A DNA stretch of 64,000 nucleotides from Paraburkholderia hiiakae. Lineage in GTDB: Bacteria > Pseudomonadota > Gammaproteobacteria > Burkholderiales > Burkholderiaceae. A model generated the notes under the pieces. That model worked only from the letters and a program-made list of their open reading frames with translations. It ran no database searches and was not told where the DNA came from. This document shows, piece after piece, positions 52,763 through 60,968 of this stretch. Made by a program: the position numbers and the translations under genes. The stretch covers positions 186,001 through 250,000 of the forward strand of contig NZ_CAJHCQ010000010.1 of NCBI RefSeq assembly GCF_904848665.1, given 5' to 3'. Within the stretch, counting starts at the first letter, position 1; each line of letters starts with the position of its first letter.

Positions 52763-53794
52763 ATGCCCATCAGCGACCATCGACTGATCGAAGCGTGGAA
52801 GGAAGTGCTCACGCTCTCGCGCCTCGAAGCCGGCCAGACCGTCACGATCCTGACCAGCGCCGCCACGCACCCGCAGACGCTCGCGTGCGCGCTCATCGCC
52901 ACGCAGCAGATGGGCGCGATCGTCAATCGGCTCGATCTGCCGCCCGTGAACGGCGACAAAGCGTTCAGCCGCGACTCGCTCGCCTATCTCGGCACCACAC
53001 CGCTCACCGGCAATCGCGCGGCCATTGCTGCGCTCAAGGCCAGCGATCTGGTGCTCGATCTCATGACTTTGCTGTTCTCGCCCGAGCAGCACCACATCCT
53101 CAAGTCCGGCACGAAGATCTTGCTGGCCGTCGAGCCGCCCGAAGTGCTCGCGCGCCTCGTACCGACGCTCGAAGACCGCGCGCGCGTGCTCGCCGCCACG
53201 AAGAAGATCGGCGCGGCGCGCGAGATGCGCGTCTCCTCGCCTGCGGGCACGGCGCTCGTGTGCCCACTCGGCGAATTCGGCCCGACCGCGGAATACGGTT
53301 TCGTCGATGAGCCGGGCCGCTGGGATCACTGGCCCAGCGGTTTCGCGCTGACCTTCCCCGACGACCGCACCGCGCACGGCACCATCGTGATCGATCGCGG
53401 TGACATCCTGCTGCCGCAAAAACGCTATGTGAACGAGCCGATCGTGCTGACCGTGGAAGGCGGCTACGCCACGAAGATCGAAGGCGGCGTGGACGCCGCG
53501 CTGCTGCGCGACTACATGGAAACGTTCGGCGATCCGGAAGGCTATGCGATCTCGCACATCGGCTGGGGTCTGCAGCCGCGCGCGCGCTGGTCGACGCTCG
53601 GCCTCTACGACCGCGAGGCCACCATCGGCATGGACGCGCGCGCCTTCGAAGGCAACTTCCTGTTCTCGCTCGGACCGAACAACGAAGGCGGCGGCAGCCG
53701 CACCACGACGTGCCACATCGACATTCCACTGCGCGGCTGCACCGTCAAGCTCGACGACGAGACCGTCGTGCGCGACGGCCGCGTGGTCGCCTGA
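52763..53794 (+). CDS. nicX: 2,5-Dihydroxypyridine 5,6-dioxygenase
   Basis: A 343-residue ring-cleaving Fe(II) dioxygenase converting 2,5-dihydroxypyridine to N-formylmaleamate. The iron ligands known from the Pseudomonas enzyme are present at identical numbers: H265 (AISHIGWG), H318 and D320 (TTCHIDI). The protein is leucyl-aminopeptidase-like in fold, not an extradiol enzyme. It carries a short 8-bp tandem repeat across its stop codon. The third gene of the nicE operon; full length with intact ligands. Confidence 0.94.
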   Translation: MPISDHRLIEAWKEVLTLSRLEAGQTVTILTSAATHPQTLACALIATQQMGAIVNRLDLPPVNGDKAFSRDSLAYLGTTPLTGNRAAIAALKASDLVLDLMTLLFSPEQHHILKSGTKILLAVEPPEVLARLVPTLEDRARVLAATKKIGAAREMRVSSPAGTALVCPLGEFGPTAEYGFVDEPGRWDHWPSGFALTFPDDRTAHGTIVIDRGDILLPQKRYVNEPIVLTVEGGYATKIEGGVDAALLRDYMETFGDPEGYAISHIGWGLQPRARWSTLGLYDREATIGMDARAFEGNFLFSLGPNNEGGGSRTTTCHIDIPLRGCTVKLDDETVVRDGRVVA

Positions 53795-53822
53795 TCGCAG
53801 GATCGCAGGATCGCAGGATCGC
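53793..53822 (+). repeat. Tandem repeat of GATCGCAG at the end of nicX
   Basis: 3.75 copies of an 8-bp unit, starting inside the nicX stop codon and filling most of the 53-bp gap to nicF. Copy-number change would alter spacing between the two genes without changing either protein. Confidence 0.85.
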
Positions 53823-53847
53823 CCTTCATTTACGCCGGATTCTCAAC

Positions 53848-54492
53848 ATGAACGAACTTTCGCAACACGCCGAAGCGGCGGTTTATCGGCAGCAGGGCTT
53901 CGGCACGCCGCTACCCGTGCACGGCAACATCGGCCTGCTCATCGTCGACTTCGTGGTCGGGTTCGCCGATCCAGCCACGTTCGGCGGCGGCAACATCGTG
54001 CCCGCCATCGCGCGCACGCAGGAGGCGCTCGCGCTCGCGCGCCAGCATGGCTGGCCGGTTGCGCACAGCCGCATCGTCTACGCAGCGGACGGCAGCGACG
54101 ACAACGTGTTCTCGATGAAGGTGCCCGGCATGGCCACGCTCACCGAGGACCATCCGAACAGCGCGATCGTGCCCGAGCTCACGCCCGCGGCGGGCGAACT
54201 CGTGGTGCGCAAGACGGTGCCTTCGGCGTTCTTCGGCACGCAGCTGGCCCCCTGGCTCGCGCAGCGCGCGGTGCAAACGCTGCTGGTGGCCGGCGCGGTG
54301 ACGAGCGGCTGCGTACGCGCGAGCGTGGTCGATGCGATGTCGCATGGCTTCCGGCCGCTCGTGCTATCCGACTGCGTGGGCGACCGCGCGATCGAGCCCC
54401 ACAACGCGAATCTCTTCGACATGCAGCAGAAGTACGCGGCGGTGATGCCGCTCGCGCAGGCCATCGCCCAAATCGAGGCGGCGCGGCGCTGA
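53848..54492 (+). CDS. nicF: Maleamate amidohydrolase
   Basis: A 214-residue isochorismatase-fold amidase that splits maleamate into maleate and ammonia. The catalytic triad is visible as D34 (GLLIVDFVVG), K122 (VVRKTVPSAFFG) and C155 (AVTSGCVRAS). The ATG at 53848 is the first that keeps the conserved N-terminal HGNIGLLIVDF. It follows nicX after 53 bp. A longer upstream start would run back through nicX and the tandem repeat and is rejected. Confidence 0.92.
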   Translation: MNELSQHAEAAVYRQQGFGTPLPVHGNIGLLIVDFVVGFADPATFGGGNIVPAIARTQEALALARQHGWPVAHSRIVYAADGSDDNVFSMKVPGMATLTEDHPNSAIVPELTPAAGELVVRKTVPSAFFGTQLAPWLAQRAVQTLLVAGAVTSGCVRASVVDAMSHGFRPLVLSDCVGDRAIEPHNANLFDMQQKYAAVMPLAQAIAQIEAARR

Positions 54493-54676
54493 ATGTGCGC
54501 GGCATGTGCACAATGCCGGCACTGGCAGCGATGGCCGCCAAGCCTGCGCCGGTATTTGACGCGATGTTTTTGGCCGCATAACGTCACGCGTGGCCGCGGG
54601 TGCCCTGCGTGAAGGCACGCGTGCCTTCGTGCATAGCCGATTGCCGCGCGCCCCGCCCCCACAGGAATTCTCTGCC

Positions 54677-56965
54677 GTGAACCGCTCCGAACTGCTCGTG
54701 CGCGAGAGCTGCCTCACCGTCGTGCGCCAGCCCGCCCCGCCCGTCAAGCCCGCACCCGGGCAGCCGGGCAGCCTCTCGTCGTTCGTCCCCGCCGTCGCCG
54801 AAGTGTTCGTCGCCGTGCTCGACGACGGCCGCCTGCTCGCGTTCAACGGCCACGTCGATCTGGGCACGGGCATTCGCACCTCGCTTGCACAGATCGTCGC
54901 CGAAGAGCTCGACGTGCCTGCTGCGCGCGTGGCGATGCAACTGGGCCACACCGCCGCCACGCCGAATCAGGGGCCGACCATCGCGAGCGCCTCGATCCAG
55001 ATCTCCGCGACGCCGCTGCGCTGCGCGGCGGCCCAGGCGCGGCTTGCGCTGCTGCAGCTCGCCGCCGAGCGCTTCGGCGTTGAGGCGCAGGCGCTCGCGA
55101 CCGACAACGCCGAAGTGTTTTTTGCCGATGCGCAAACCTCGGGCGACACGCGCCGCGTGAGCTTCGCGGACCTGGTGGCGGGCCAGCGCATCGCGCTCGA
55201 TCTTGACCTCAAGACGCCGGTGAAAGATCCGTCGACGTATCGCGTGATCGGCAAGTCGTCGCCGCGCGTCGACATTCCCGCGAAGGCGACCGGCCAGCTC
55301 ACTTTCGTCCACGACATACGCGTGCCGGGCATGCTGCACGCGCGCGTGGTGCGGCCGCCCTACACCGGCATCGACAGCGGCGCGTTCGTCGGCCGTCTGC
55401 TCGACGAAGTCGATCGCGATTCCGTCGCGCACGTGCCGGGCTTGCGCGCCGTGGTGGTGCTCGGCGACTTCATCGGCGTAGTGTGCGAGCGCGAAGAACA
55501 GGCGATGCGCGCGGCGCGCGAGTTGCGCGTGAAGTGGAGGCCGCTGCCCGCGCTGCCCTCGCTCGACGACCCGGGCGCCGCGATTAAGGCCGCGCCCTCG
55601 CAGCGCCGTCCGCTGCTCGAAGAAGGCGACGTAGAGGCCGCGCGCGAGGCGCCGGACACGCAGACGATCTCGCGCACCTACGTGTGGCCGTTTCAGATGC
55701 ACGGCTCGATCGGGCCGTCGTGCGCGCTCGCCGACTATCGCGAGGTGGGCAGGGGCCGCATCACCGTCTGGGCGGGCACGCAGAATCCGGTCTCGCTGCG
55801 CTACGACCTCGCGACGCTCGTAGGCCGCGACGAAGCCGACATCGACATCGTGCGCATGGAGGCGGCAGGCTGCTACGGCCGCAATTGCGCCGACGATGTC
55901 TGCGGCGACGCGCTCCTGCTTTCGCGCGCCGTCGGTGCGCCGGTGCGCGTGCAACTCACGCGCGGCGACGAACACGCATGGGAGCCGAAAGGCACAGGCC
56001 AGGTCGTGGACGTGACCGGCACCGTGACGCGCGATGGCCGCATGACGGGCTACGACTTCGTCGCGCGCTATCCGTCAAACGATGCGCCGTTGCTCGCGTC
56101 GCTGCTCACGGGCGCGGTCGCGAGCGAACCGCGCATCTTCGAAATGGGCGACCGCACGGCGGTCTCGCCCTACCTGAGCGCGAACCGCCGCTTCGTTTGC
56201 GAGGATCTCGCGCCGCTCGTGCGCGCATCGTGGCTGCGCGGCGTCTCGGCGCTGCCCAACTCGTTTGCACACGACTCGTTCGCCGATGAGCTCGCAGCAG
56301 TGAGCGGCGTCGACGCGCTCGAATTCCGCCTGCGCCATCTCGACGACACGCGCGCCGCCGAACTGCTCGAGGCCGTGGCCCAGCGCGCAGGCTGGAAAGC
56401 GCGCTCGCCGCGCAGCGAGCCGTTGCGCAGCGGCGAGCGCTATGCGCGCGGCCGCGGCATCGCTTACGCGCGCTACGTACACAGCCGCTTTCCGGGCTTC
56501 GGCGCGGCGTGGTCGGCATGGGTCGCCGACGTGGTGGTTGACCGGGTGACGGGCGAGGTGCGCGTGGAACGCATCACCGTGGGGCAGGACACGGGCACGA
56601 TGATCAATCCGGATGGCGTGCGCCATCAGATCCACGGCAACGTGATCCAGGTGCTGAGCCGCTCGCTGAAAGAGCGCGTGCGTTTCGCCGACGGCAAGGT
56701 GGCGAGCCGCGAATGGGGCAGCTATCCGATTCTGACCTTCCCCGAATTGCCCGCCGTGGACGTGGTACTGATGCCGCGCCAGGGCGAGCCGCCATTGGGG
56801 GCGGGCGAATCGGCCTCGGTACCGGGGCCGGCTGCGCTAGCCAATGCGATTTACGACGCGACGGGCGTACGTTTCTGCGCCCCACCCTTCACGCCGGACA
56901 CGATCCGCGCGGGGCTGCGCGAGGCGGGCGTGCTGCTGGAAGCGAAGCACGCGGCGCTTGCCTGA
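54677..56965 (+). CDS. nicB: Nicotinate hydroxylase molybdopterin subunit, lacking cytochrome domains
   Basis: A 762-residue xanthine-oxidase-family large subunit. HVDLGTGIRTSLAQIVAEELDVP near 57 is the first Mo-pterin loop, RVDIPAKATGQLTFVHDIRVPGMLHARVVRPP near 200 the substrate entry region, and GAGESASVP near 709 carries the catalytic Glu711. It has no haem sites, unlike Pseudomonas NicB; the haems are on the fusion protein at 46517-48967. The GTG at 54677 has AGGA upstream and starts at the conserved NRSELLVRESCLTVVR. It is the last gene of the nicE operon, after a 184-bp gap. Confidence 0.87.
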   Translation: MNRSELLVRESCLTVVRQPAPPVKPAPGQPGSLSSFVPAVAEVFVAVLDDGRLLAFNGHVDLGTGIRTSLAQIVAEELDVPAARVAMQLGHTAATPNQGPTIASASIQISATPLRCAAAQARLALLQLAAERFGVEAQALATDNAEVFFADAQTSGDTRRVSFADLVAGQRIALDLDLKTPVKDPSTYRVIGKSSPRVDIPAKATGQLTFVHDIRVPGMLHARVVRPPYTGIDSGAFVGRLLDEVDRDSVAHVPGLRAVVVLGDFIGVVCEREEQAMRAARELRVKWRPLPALPSLDDPGAAIKAAPSQRRPLLEEGDVEAAREAPDTQTISRTYVWPFQMHGSIGPSCALADYREVGRGRITVWAGTQNPVSLRYDLATLVGRDEADIDIVRMEAAGCYGRNCADDVCGDALLLSRAVGAPVRVQLTRGDEHAWEPKGTGQVVDVTGTVTRDGRMTGYDFVARYPSNDAPLLASLLTGAVASEPRIFEMGDRTAVSPYLSANRRFVCEDLAPLVRASWLRGVSALPNSFAHDSFADELAAVSGVDALEFRLRHLDDTRAAELLEAVAQRAGWKARSPRSEPLRSGERYARGRGIAYARYVHSRFPGFGAAWSAWVADVVVDRVTGEVRVERITVGQDTGTMINPDGVRHQIHGNVIQVLSRSLKERVRFADGKVASREWGSYPILTFPELPAVDVVLMPRQGEPPLGAGESASVPGPAALANAIYDATGVRFCAPPFTPDTIRAGLREAGVLLEAKHAALA

Positions 56966-57032
56966 GTGGCGCTTTTACTGGTCTTTCTTCTGGATACTCA
57001 ACGGCGACAGCGAGAACGACACCTCGTGGCGC

Positions 57033-57476
57033 TCATTCGCTGTCCAATTCCATCATCTTGCGCAGCAGGAACAGCAGCCCTACGCGCTCGCCCGCGTTGA
57101 GCGTGCCGTAAGTACGCTCGGTGACCTGCTTCGCGAACGGAACCGTGCGCTCGATCAGCGCGATGCCGGCGGGCGTGGTGCGCACGAGCAGCTTGCGGCC
57201 GTCGGTGGGGTCTGGCAGGACTTCAATGAGCGCGCGCGTTTTCAGCCGCTCGACCACGCCGCGGATCGTGGCCTGGTCGATGGCCGTGGCCTTGACGATG
57301 TCGTTGAGCGAGCAGCCCTGGGTCTCCTTCACGGCGCAGAGCGTGACGAACTGGGCGGCCGTGAGATCGGAGTCGGGAATCGCTTCCTGAAAGATGGACG
57401 CGTGACGCTGGTAGGCGCGGCGCAGCAAATGGCCCACCTGATCGTGGAAGTCGTAAGAGTCCTTGTGCGACGGCAT
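57033..57476 (-). CDS. nicR: MarR-family repressor of nicotinate degradation
   Basis: A 147-residue winged-helix regulator. The HTH lies at ~55-90 (GCSLNDIVKATAIDQATIRGVVERLKTRALI) and is followed by the wing with DPTDGRKLLVRTTPAG. The ATG at 57476 starts the conserved dimerisation helix (DFHDQVGHLLRRAYQ). In Pseudomonas NicR represses the nic genes and responds to 6-hydroxynicotinate. Here a palindrome like those at nicC, nicE and nicT lies 38 bp before the start, suggesting autorepression. It converges on nicB and diverges from nicT. Confidence 0.88.
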   Translation of the reverse strand: MPSHKDSYDFHDQVGHLLRRAYQRHASIFQEAIPDSDLTAAQFVTLCAVKETQGCSLNDIVKATAIDQATIRGVVERLKTRALIEVLPDPTDGRKLLVRTTPAGIALIERTVPFAKQVTERTYGTLNAGERVGLLFLLRKMMELDSE

Positions 57477-57514
57477 GAACGTGCAGCCCTGACGGGCCTT
57501 GAGGAAGAAAAATG

Positions 57515-57528
57515 TAGTGTACACCGTC
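57515..57528. promoter_or_regulatory. Candidate NicR operator 3 (nicR)
   Basis: TAGTGTACACCGTC, with the core AGTGTACAC. It lies close upstream of nicR and covers a TACACT that could be its -10 box. Confidence 0.55.
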
Positions 57529-57933
57529 GAGATAGCCTGACAGTACGCGTGCGACGAGAAGACTTGCCCAATGTCAGCCCGGAGGCTCTGGAGACGACGC
57601 CACGTACAAACGCATCGAGACGTTTGAGCGGTACCACATTGGGGACCCGGTACGATTTGCGTTCGCCCTCCCGCAGCGCGCTGCGTGCGCCCGCTTACGC
57701 ACGCAAAGCCCTCGACAGCGCCCAGCGCCCGTGCCGGAAGCACCGTCCGACGATCCAGCGACAACACTGCATATTTGAGCGCATACGCACAAATACCGTG
57801 CTTGACGGCACCATTGTGCGTCATTCAAAACGGACAGCCAGCACGAAAAATATACCTGAATTATCAGGTGCCCTCGCGCTTTTCAGTGTGCCCATATGAA
57901 AACCGGAAATGCTTTCCTTTCCCAGGTATTTTA

Positions 57934-57947
57934 GAGTGTATACGCTT
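57934..57947. promoter_or_regulatory. Candidate NicR operator 4 (nicT)
   Basis: GAGTGTATACGCTT, nearly a perfect palindrome (AGTGTATACGCT). It is just upstream of a TATACA that may be the nicT -10 box. Confidence 0.55.
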
Positions 57948-58045
57948 GTATTTTGACATGCTATACATCTACCTGTGAGCGCTCGATGTGTGCACGCATC
58001 GGACGGCCAACCTCAATCCGACTTGTCCCAACCGGGAGTCCATCT

Positions 58046-59356
58046 ATGTCAACCGTGCAATCCGGCACCGCCGCCCTCTCCCCTGCCGGCGCGCAACACG
58101 GCGAGCTATACCGCAAGGTCACGTTCCGCCTGATCACCATCTTTTGTCTGTGTTATTTCGCAGCGTATCTGGACCGGATCAACATCGGCCTCGCGAAGCT
58201 GCAGATGCTCGACGCGCTCAAGTTCAGCGATACCATCTACGGCTTGGGCGCAGGCCTGTTCTTCGCCGGCTACATTCTGTTCGAAGTGCCAAGCAATCTG
58301 ATCCTGCAGCGCGTAGGCGCGAAGCTGTGGATCGCGCGCATCATGATCACGTGGGGCATCCTTTCGGGCGCGACCCTGTTCGTGACCACGCCGATGCAGT
58401 TCTACATCGTGCGCTTCCTGCTGGGCGTGGCCGAGGCCGGCTTCCTGCCGGGCGTGCTGCTTTATCTCACGCAGTGGTATCCTGACGCGCGACGCGCACG
58501 CATCGTCGCTCTCTTCATGGTCGGCCTGCCACTCTCCAGCATGATCGGCAGCCCGATCTCCGGCTGGATCATGCGCTTCTTCGACGGTGCGCACGGCCTC
58601 GGCGGCTGGCAATGGCTTTTCCTGATTGAAGCGTTGCCGTCGATCCTGCTCGGCTTCGCGATCCTGCTCTGGCTGCCCAACAGCATCGAGTCGGCGCCGT
58701 GGCTCGACGCGCACGAGAAAAAGACACTGCGCGCCAATCTCGACGCCGACCCGGCCGGCAACAAGAGCCATGCGCTCGGCAAGGCGTTTGTCGATCCGAA
58801 GGTGTGGGCGCTCGGCCTGATTGATCTGTGCGTGCTGCTTGGCCTCTACGCCGTGAGCTTCTGGCTGCCTTCCATTCTGCGCGATACCGGCGTCAAGGAT
58901 GCCTACACGATCGGCTGGCTGATGGCCGTGCCCAACGCGGTCGCCGTGATCGGCACGCTCTGGTGCGGCGCGAGCTCGGACCGCCAGCGCGAGCGCCGCT
59001 GGCATATCGTCGTGCCGTTCCTCGTCGCCGCGGTGGCGCTCGTCGTAGCCGCCAGCGGCACGCATGGCACGCTCTCCACGGTGATCCTGTTCTCGCTCGT
59101 CAATGCAGGGGCGGCAGCGGCGATGCCGGTGGTATGGTCGCTGCCCTCGACCTTCCTCAAGGGCTCCGCGGCGGCGGGCGGCATCGCGTTCGCTTGTTCG
59201 ATTGCGAATCTCGGCGGCTTCGGCAGCACGTATTTCATCGGCTGGCTGCGCGATACGTTCCACTCGCAAAGCGCGGGACTTTATGGCTTCGCAGTGTGCA
59301 TGGTGATCGGAAGCGCGCTCGCGCTGTCGTATCCGAAGAAGGTGGTTAACCGCTGA
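58046..59356 (+). CDS. nicT: MFS nicotinate-pathway transporter
   Basis: A 436-residue inner-membrane symporter of the anion:cation (ACS) family with 12 predicted helices. The loop 2-3 region YFAAYLDRINIGLAKLQM and the VAEAGFLPGVLLYLTQWYPDARRAR stretch near 120-145 are family signatures. GGGAG lies 9 bp before the ATG at 58046. It is placed with nicR and under the same operator type, so it should import nicotinate or 6-hydroxynicotinate. Related proteins carry other aromatic acids, so the exact substrate is inferred. Confidence 0.87.
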   Translation: MSTVQSGTAALSPAGAQHGELYRKVTFRLITIFCLCYFAAYLDRINIGLAKLQMLDALKFSDTIYGLGAGLFFAGYILFEVPSNLILQRVGAKLWIARIMITWGILSGATLFVTTPMQFYIVRFLLGVAEAGFLPGVLLYLTQWYPDARRARIVALFMVGLPLSSMIGSPISGWIMRFFDGAHGLGGWQWLFLIEALPSILLGFAILLWLPNSIESAPWLDAHEKKTLRANLDADPAGNKSHALGKAFVDPKVWALGLIDLCVLLGLYAVSFWLPSILRDTGVKDAYTIGWLMAVPNAVAVIGTLWCGASSDRQRERRWHIVVPFLVAAVALVVAASGTHGTLSTVILFSLVNAGAAAAMPVVWSLPSTFLKGSAAAGGIAFACSIANLGGFGSTYFIGWLRDTFHSQSAGLYGFAVCMVIGSALALSYPKKVVNR

Positions 59357-59370
59357 TTTTCGCGGCACGC

Positions 59371-59399
59371 GGGAAAGGCGCTCGCCAGGCGCCTTTCCC
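59371..59399 (+). terminator. Terminator-like hairpin after nicT
   Basis: A perfect 11-bp stem (GGGAAAGGCGC with GCGCCTTTCCC) with a 7-nt loop, 14 bp after the nicT stop. The U-run is missing, so termination may be partial or factor-assisted. Confidence 0.6.
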
Positions 59400-59673
59400 A
59401 TCGTTATCGCAGTTCACCGTGCCCGCTTCGGGCGCGGCAGCCTTCGAGATTTCCCCTGCCTCAAGGGCGCGCACAGACCCTCCTGCTGCCCCACGCGCCC
59501 CTTTGCGCCCCGCTATCGCGCGACGCACTCCGTTCGCCTGAGCACGCGCCTCGTTCGTCTCGTTCCCCCACAACCTCCGCATCGCTTCCACGCCCGGCGC
59601 AGCGCATCACGACGCGTCCATAGCGACCCGTGTCACACGCCACAACCCAAGGTTTTCCCTGATATTGAGTCGC

Positions 59674-59702
59674 TTGACTTGTGCTAATTGGAACCTTAAC
59701 TT
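59674..59702 (+). promoter_or_regulatory. Promoter of the second porin
   Basis: TTGACT (59674-59679), 17-bp spacer, TAACTT (59697-59702). Transcription would start near 59709, about 75 nt before the porin ATG. Confidence 0.6.
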
Positions 59703-59705
59703 TGC

Positions 59706-59740
59706 ACCTGTTCCTACATGTACTTTTTTATAGAACAGGT
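59706..59740 (+). promoter_or_regulatory. Inverted repeat in the porin leader
   Basis: ACCTGTTC and GAACAGGT are separated by 19 bp and begin at about the transcription start. This could be an operator for a dimeric repressor or an RNA hairpin in the 5' leader. Confidence 0.45.
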
Positions 59741-59784
59741 TGGCCACTGGAACGGCCCCAATCAACCGGTCACAAGGATCTCCA

Positions 59785-60810
59785 ATGTCCACCCGCCCAC
59801 TTCGTCACGCTTGCGTTCTCGCTGTCTGCGCGCTGCCGCTCGTTGCACGCGCCGACTCGGGCGTGACGCTGTACGGCATCGTCGACGAATTCGTTCAGTA
59901 CGTGAACACCGGCAACGGCTACACCGCCGCGGTCGGCTCGTCGGGACAGTGGGCGAGCCGCATCGGCCTGCGCGGGCACGAAGACATCGGCGGCGGCAAC
60001 TACGTGGGCTTCGACCTGCAAAACGGCTTCAATCCGAACGATGGCACGTTCGCCTCGCCCGGCTCGATCTTCAACCGCCAGGCGTGGGTGGGCATCGGCG
60101 GCAACTGGGGCGAAGTGCGCCTCGGCCGCCAGAATTCGCCGATCTTCAACGATCAGGGCGGCCTCGATGCGTTTGGCGCCTCGACCCAGGCCTCGGGCTT
60201 CAGCAACATGATGACCTACGCTGTGCGCACCAGTAACACCGTGTCGTACACGTCGCCGACGATGTCGGGCCTGCAGTTCAGTGTCTATGTCGGCTTCGGC
60301 GACGCGGGAGGCCTGCGCTCCGCGGGCGCGAGCTATCAGGCGGACCTCACCTACGCGAACGGCCCGTTCTCGGCGGTCGCCGCCATCCAGGGCGTGCGCA
60401 GCCCCGACAACAGCACGCTCGACCACACGGCGGAAGTCGGCGCGTCGTACCAGATCGGCAAGACCACCGTTTATTTGGGCTGGAGCGGCGCGAAGTGGGA
60501 CGATCTCGCGCTCGACGTGAACATCTACGGCATTTCCGCGCTGTATCAGCTCACGCCCGCCCAGGCAATTGCGTTCGGCGGCACGCTGCTGCACGACGAA
60601 ACTGGCCAGGGCGACAACGCCCGGCAGATCGCCGCACTCTATACATATACGCTTTCGAAGCGCACCTCGCTGTACGGCGCGGTGTCGTTCCTGCAGAACC
60701 GCGGCGAAGCCTCGTACCGCCTTGCGGGCTCCGCCAACGCGGGCCTGCCGCTCGCCTATGCGGGCGCGGACGCGCGTGGCGTCCAACTCGGCATCGTCCA
60801 TCGCTTCTGA
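59785..60810 (+). CDS. Outer-membrane porin, Burkholderia type
   Basis: A 341-residue porin with a signal peptide (residues 1-23, ending VARAD) and the usual barrel start SGVTLYGIVDEFVQY. FNRQAWVGIG and VRLGRQNSPIF lie near the constriction loop, and the C-terminal residue is Phe (LGIVHRF). AAGGA lies upstream of the ATG. It is downstream of nicT but has its own promoter and terminator. It may or may not serve nicotinate uptake; Pseudomonas uses an OprD-type porin (NicP) for that, which this is not. Confidence 0.9.
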   Translation: MSTRPLRHACVLAVCALPLVARADSGVTLYGIVDEFVQYVNTGNGYTAAVGSSGQWASRIGLRGHEDIGGGNYVGFDLQNGFNPNDGTFASPGSIFNRQAWVGIGGNWGEVRLGRQNSPIFNDQGGLDAFGASTQASGFSNMMTYAVRTSNTVSYTSPTMSGLQFSVYVGFGDAGGLRSAGASYQADLTYANGPFSAVAAIQGVRSPDNSTLDHTAEVGASYQIGKTTVYLGWSGAKWDDLALDVNIYGISALYQLTPAQAIAFGGTLLHDETGQGDNARQIAALYTYTLSKRTSLYGAVSFLQNRGEASYRLAGSANAGLPLAYAGADARGVQLGIVHRF

Positions 60811-60913
60811 TTCGAACCGTCACGCCGATCATGCTGCGCGCAAGCCGATTCCCCACCCGATGCCACCCGTCAGAAAACATGTGCATACTTGTGCCTTTTA
60901 CAAGGCGCGATGA

Positions 60914-60937
60914 GCGCACCGGCTCCCTCCGGTGCGC
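60914..60937 (+). terminator. Rho-independent-type terminator after the porin
   Basis: A 9-bp GC stem (GCGCACCGG with CCGGTGCGC), 6-nt loop and a short ATTTG tail, 104 bp after the porin stop and just before the GntR gene. Confidence 0.6.
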
Positions 60938-60968
60938 ATTTGCACCGATTGCTCACGGGAGACTGAAG

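Larger units (their letters stand above)
57477..58045. other. 569-bp region between nicR and nicT
   Basis: No convincing gene was found. It carries two NicR-like sites, at 57515-57528 beside nicR and 57934-57947 beside nicT. The centre (57550-57850) has open but unlikely frames and may be remnant sequence. The nicT side is AT-rich. Confidence 0.5.
59357..59784. other. 428-bp intergenic region between nicT and porin
   Basis: It holds a terminator-like hairpin right after nicT, about 250 bp with no recognised feature, then a sigma70-like promoter and an inverted repeat in the porin leader. No gene was found. Confidence 0.55.

Noticed and set aside
60880..60900. GntR/HutC operator near GTGCATAC before the regulator
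   Set aside because: Only a partial match to the family half-sites and not a clean palindrome; too weak to report as a site.
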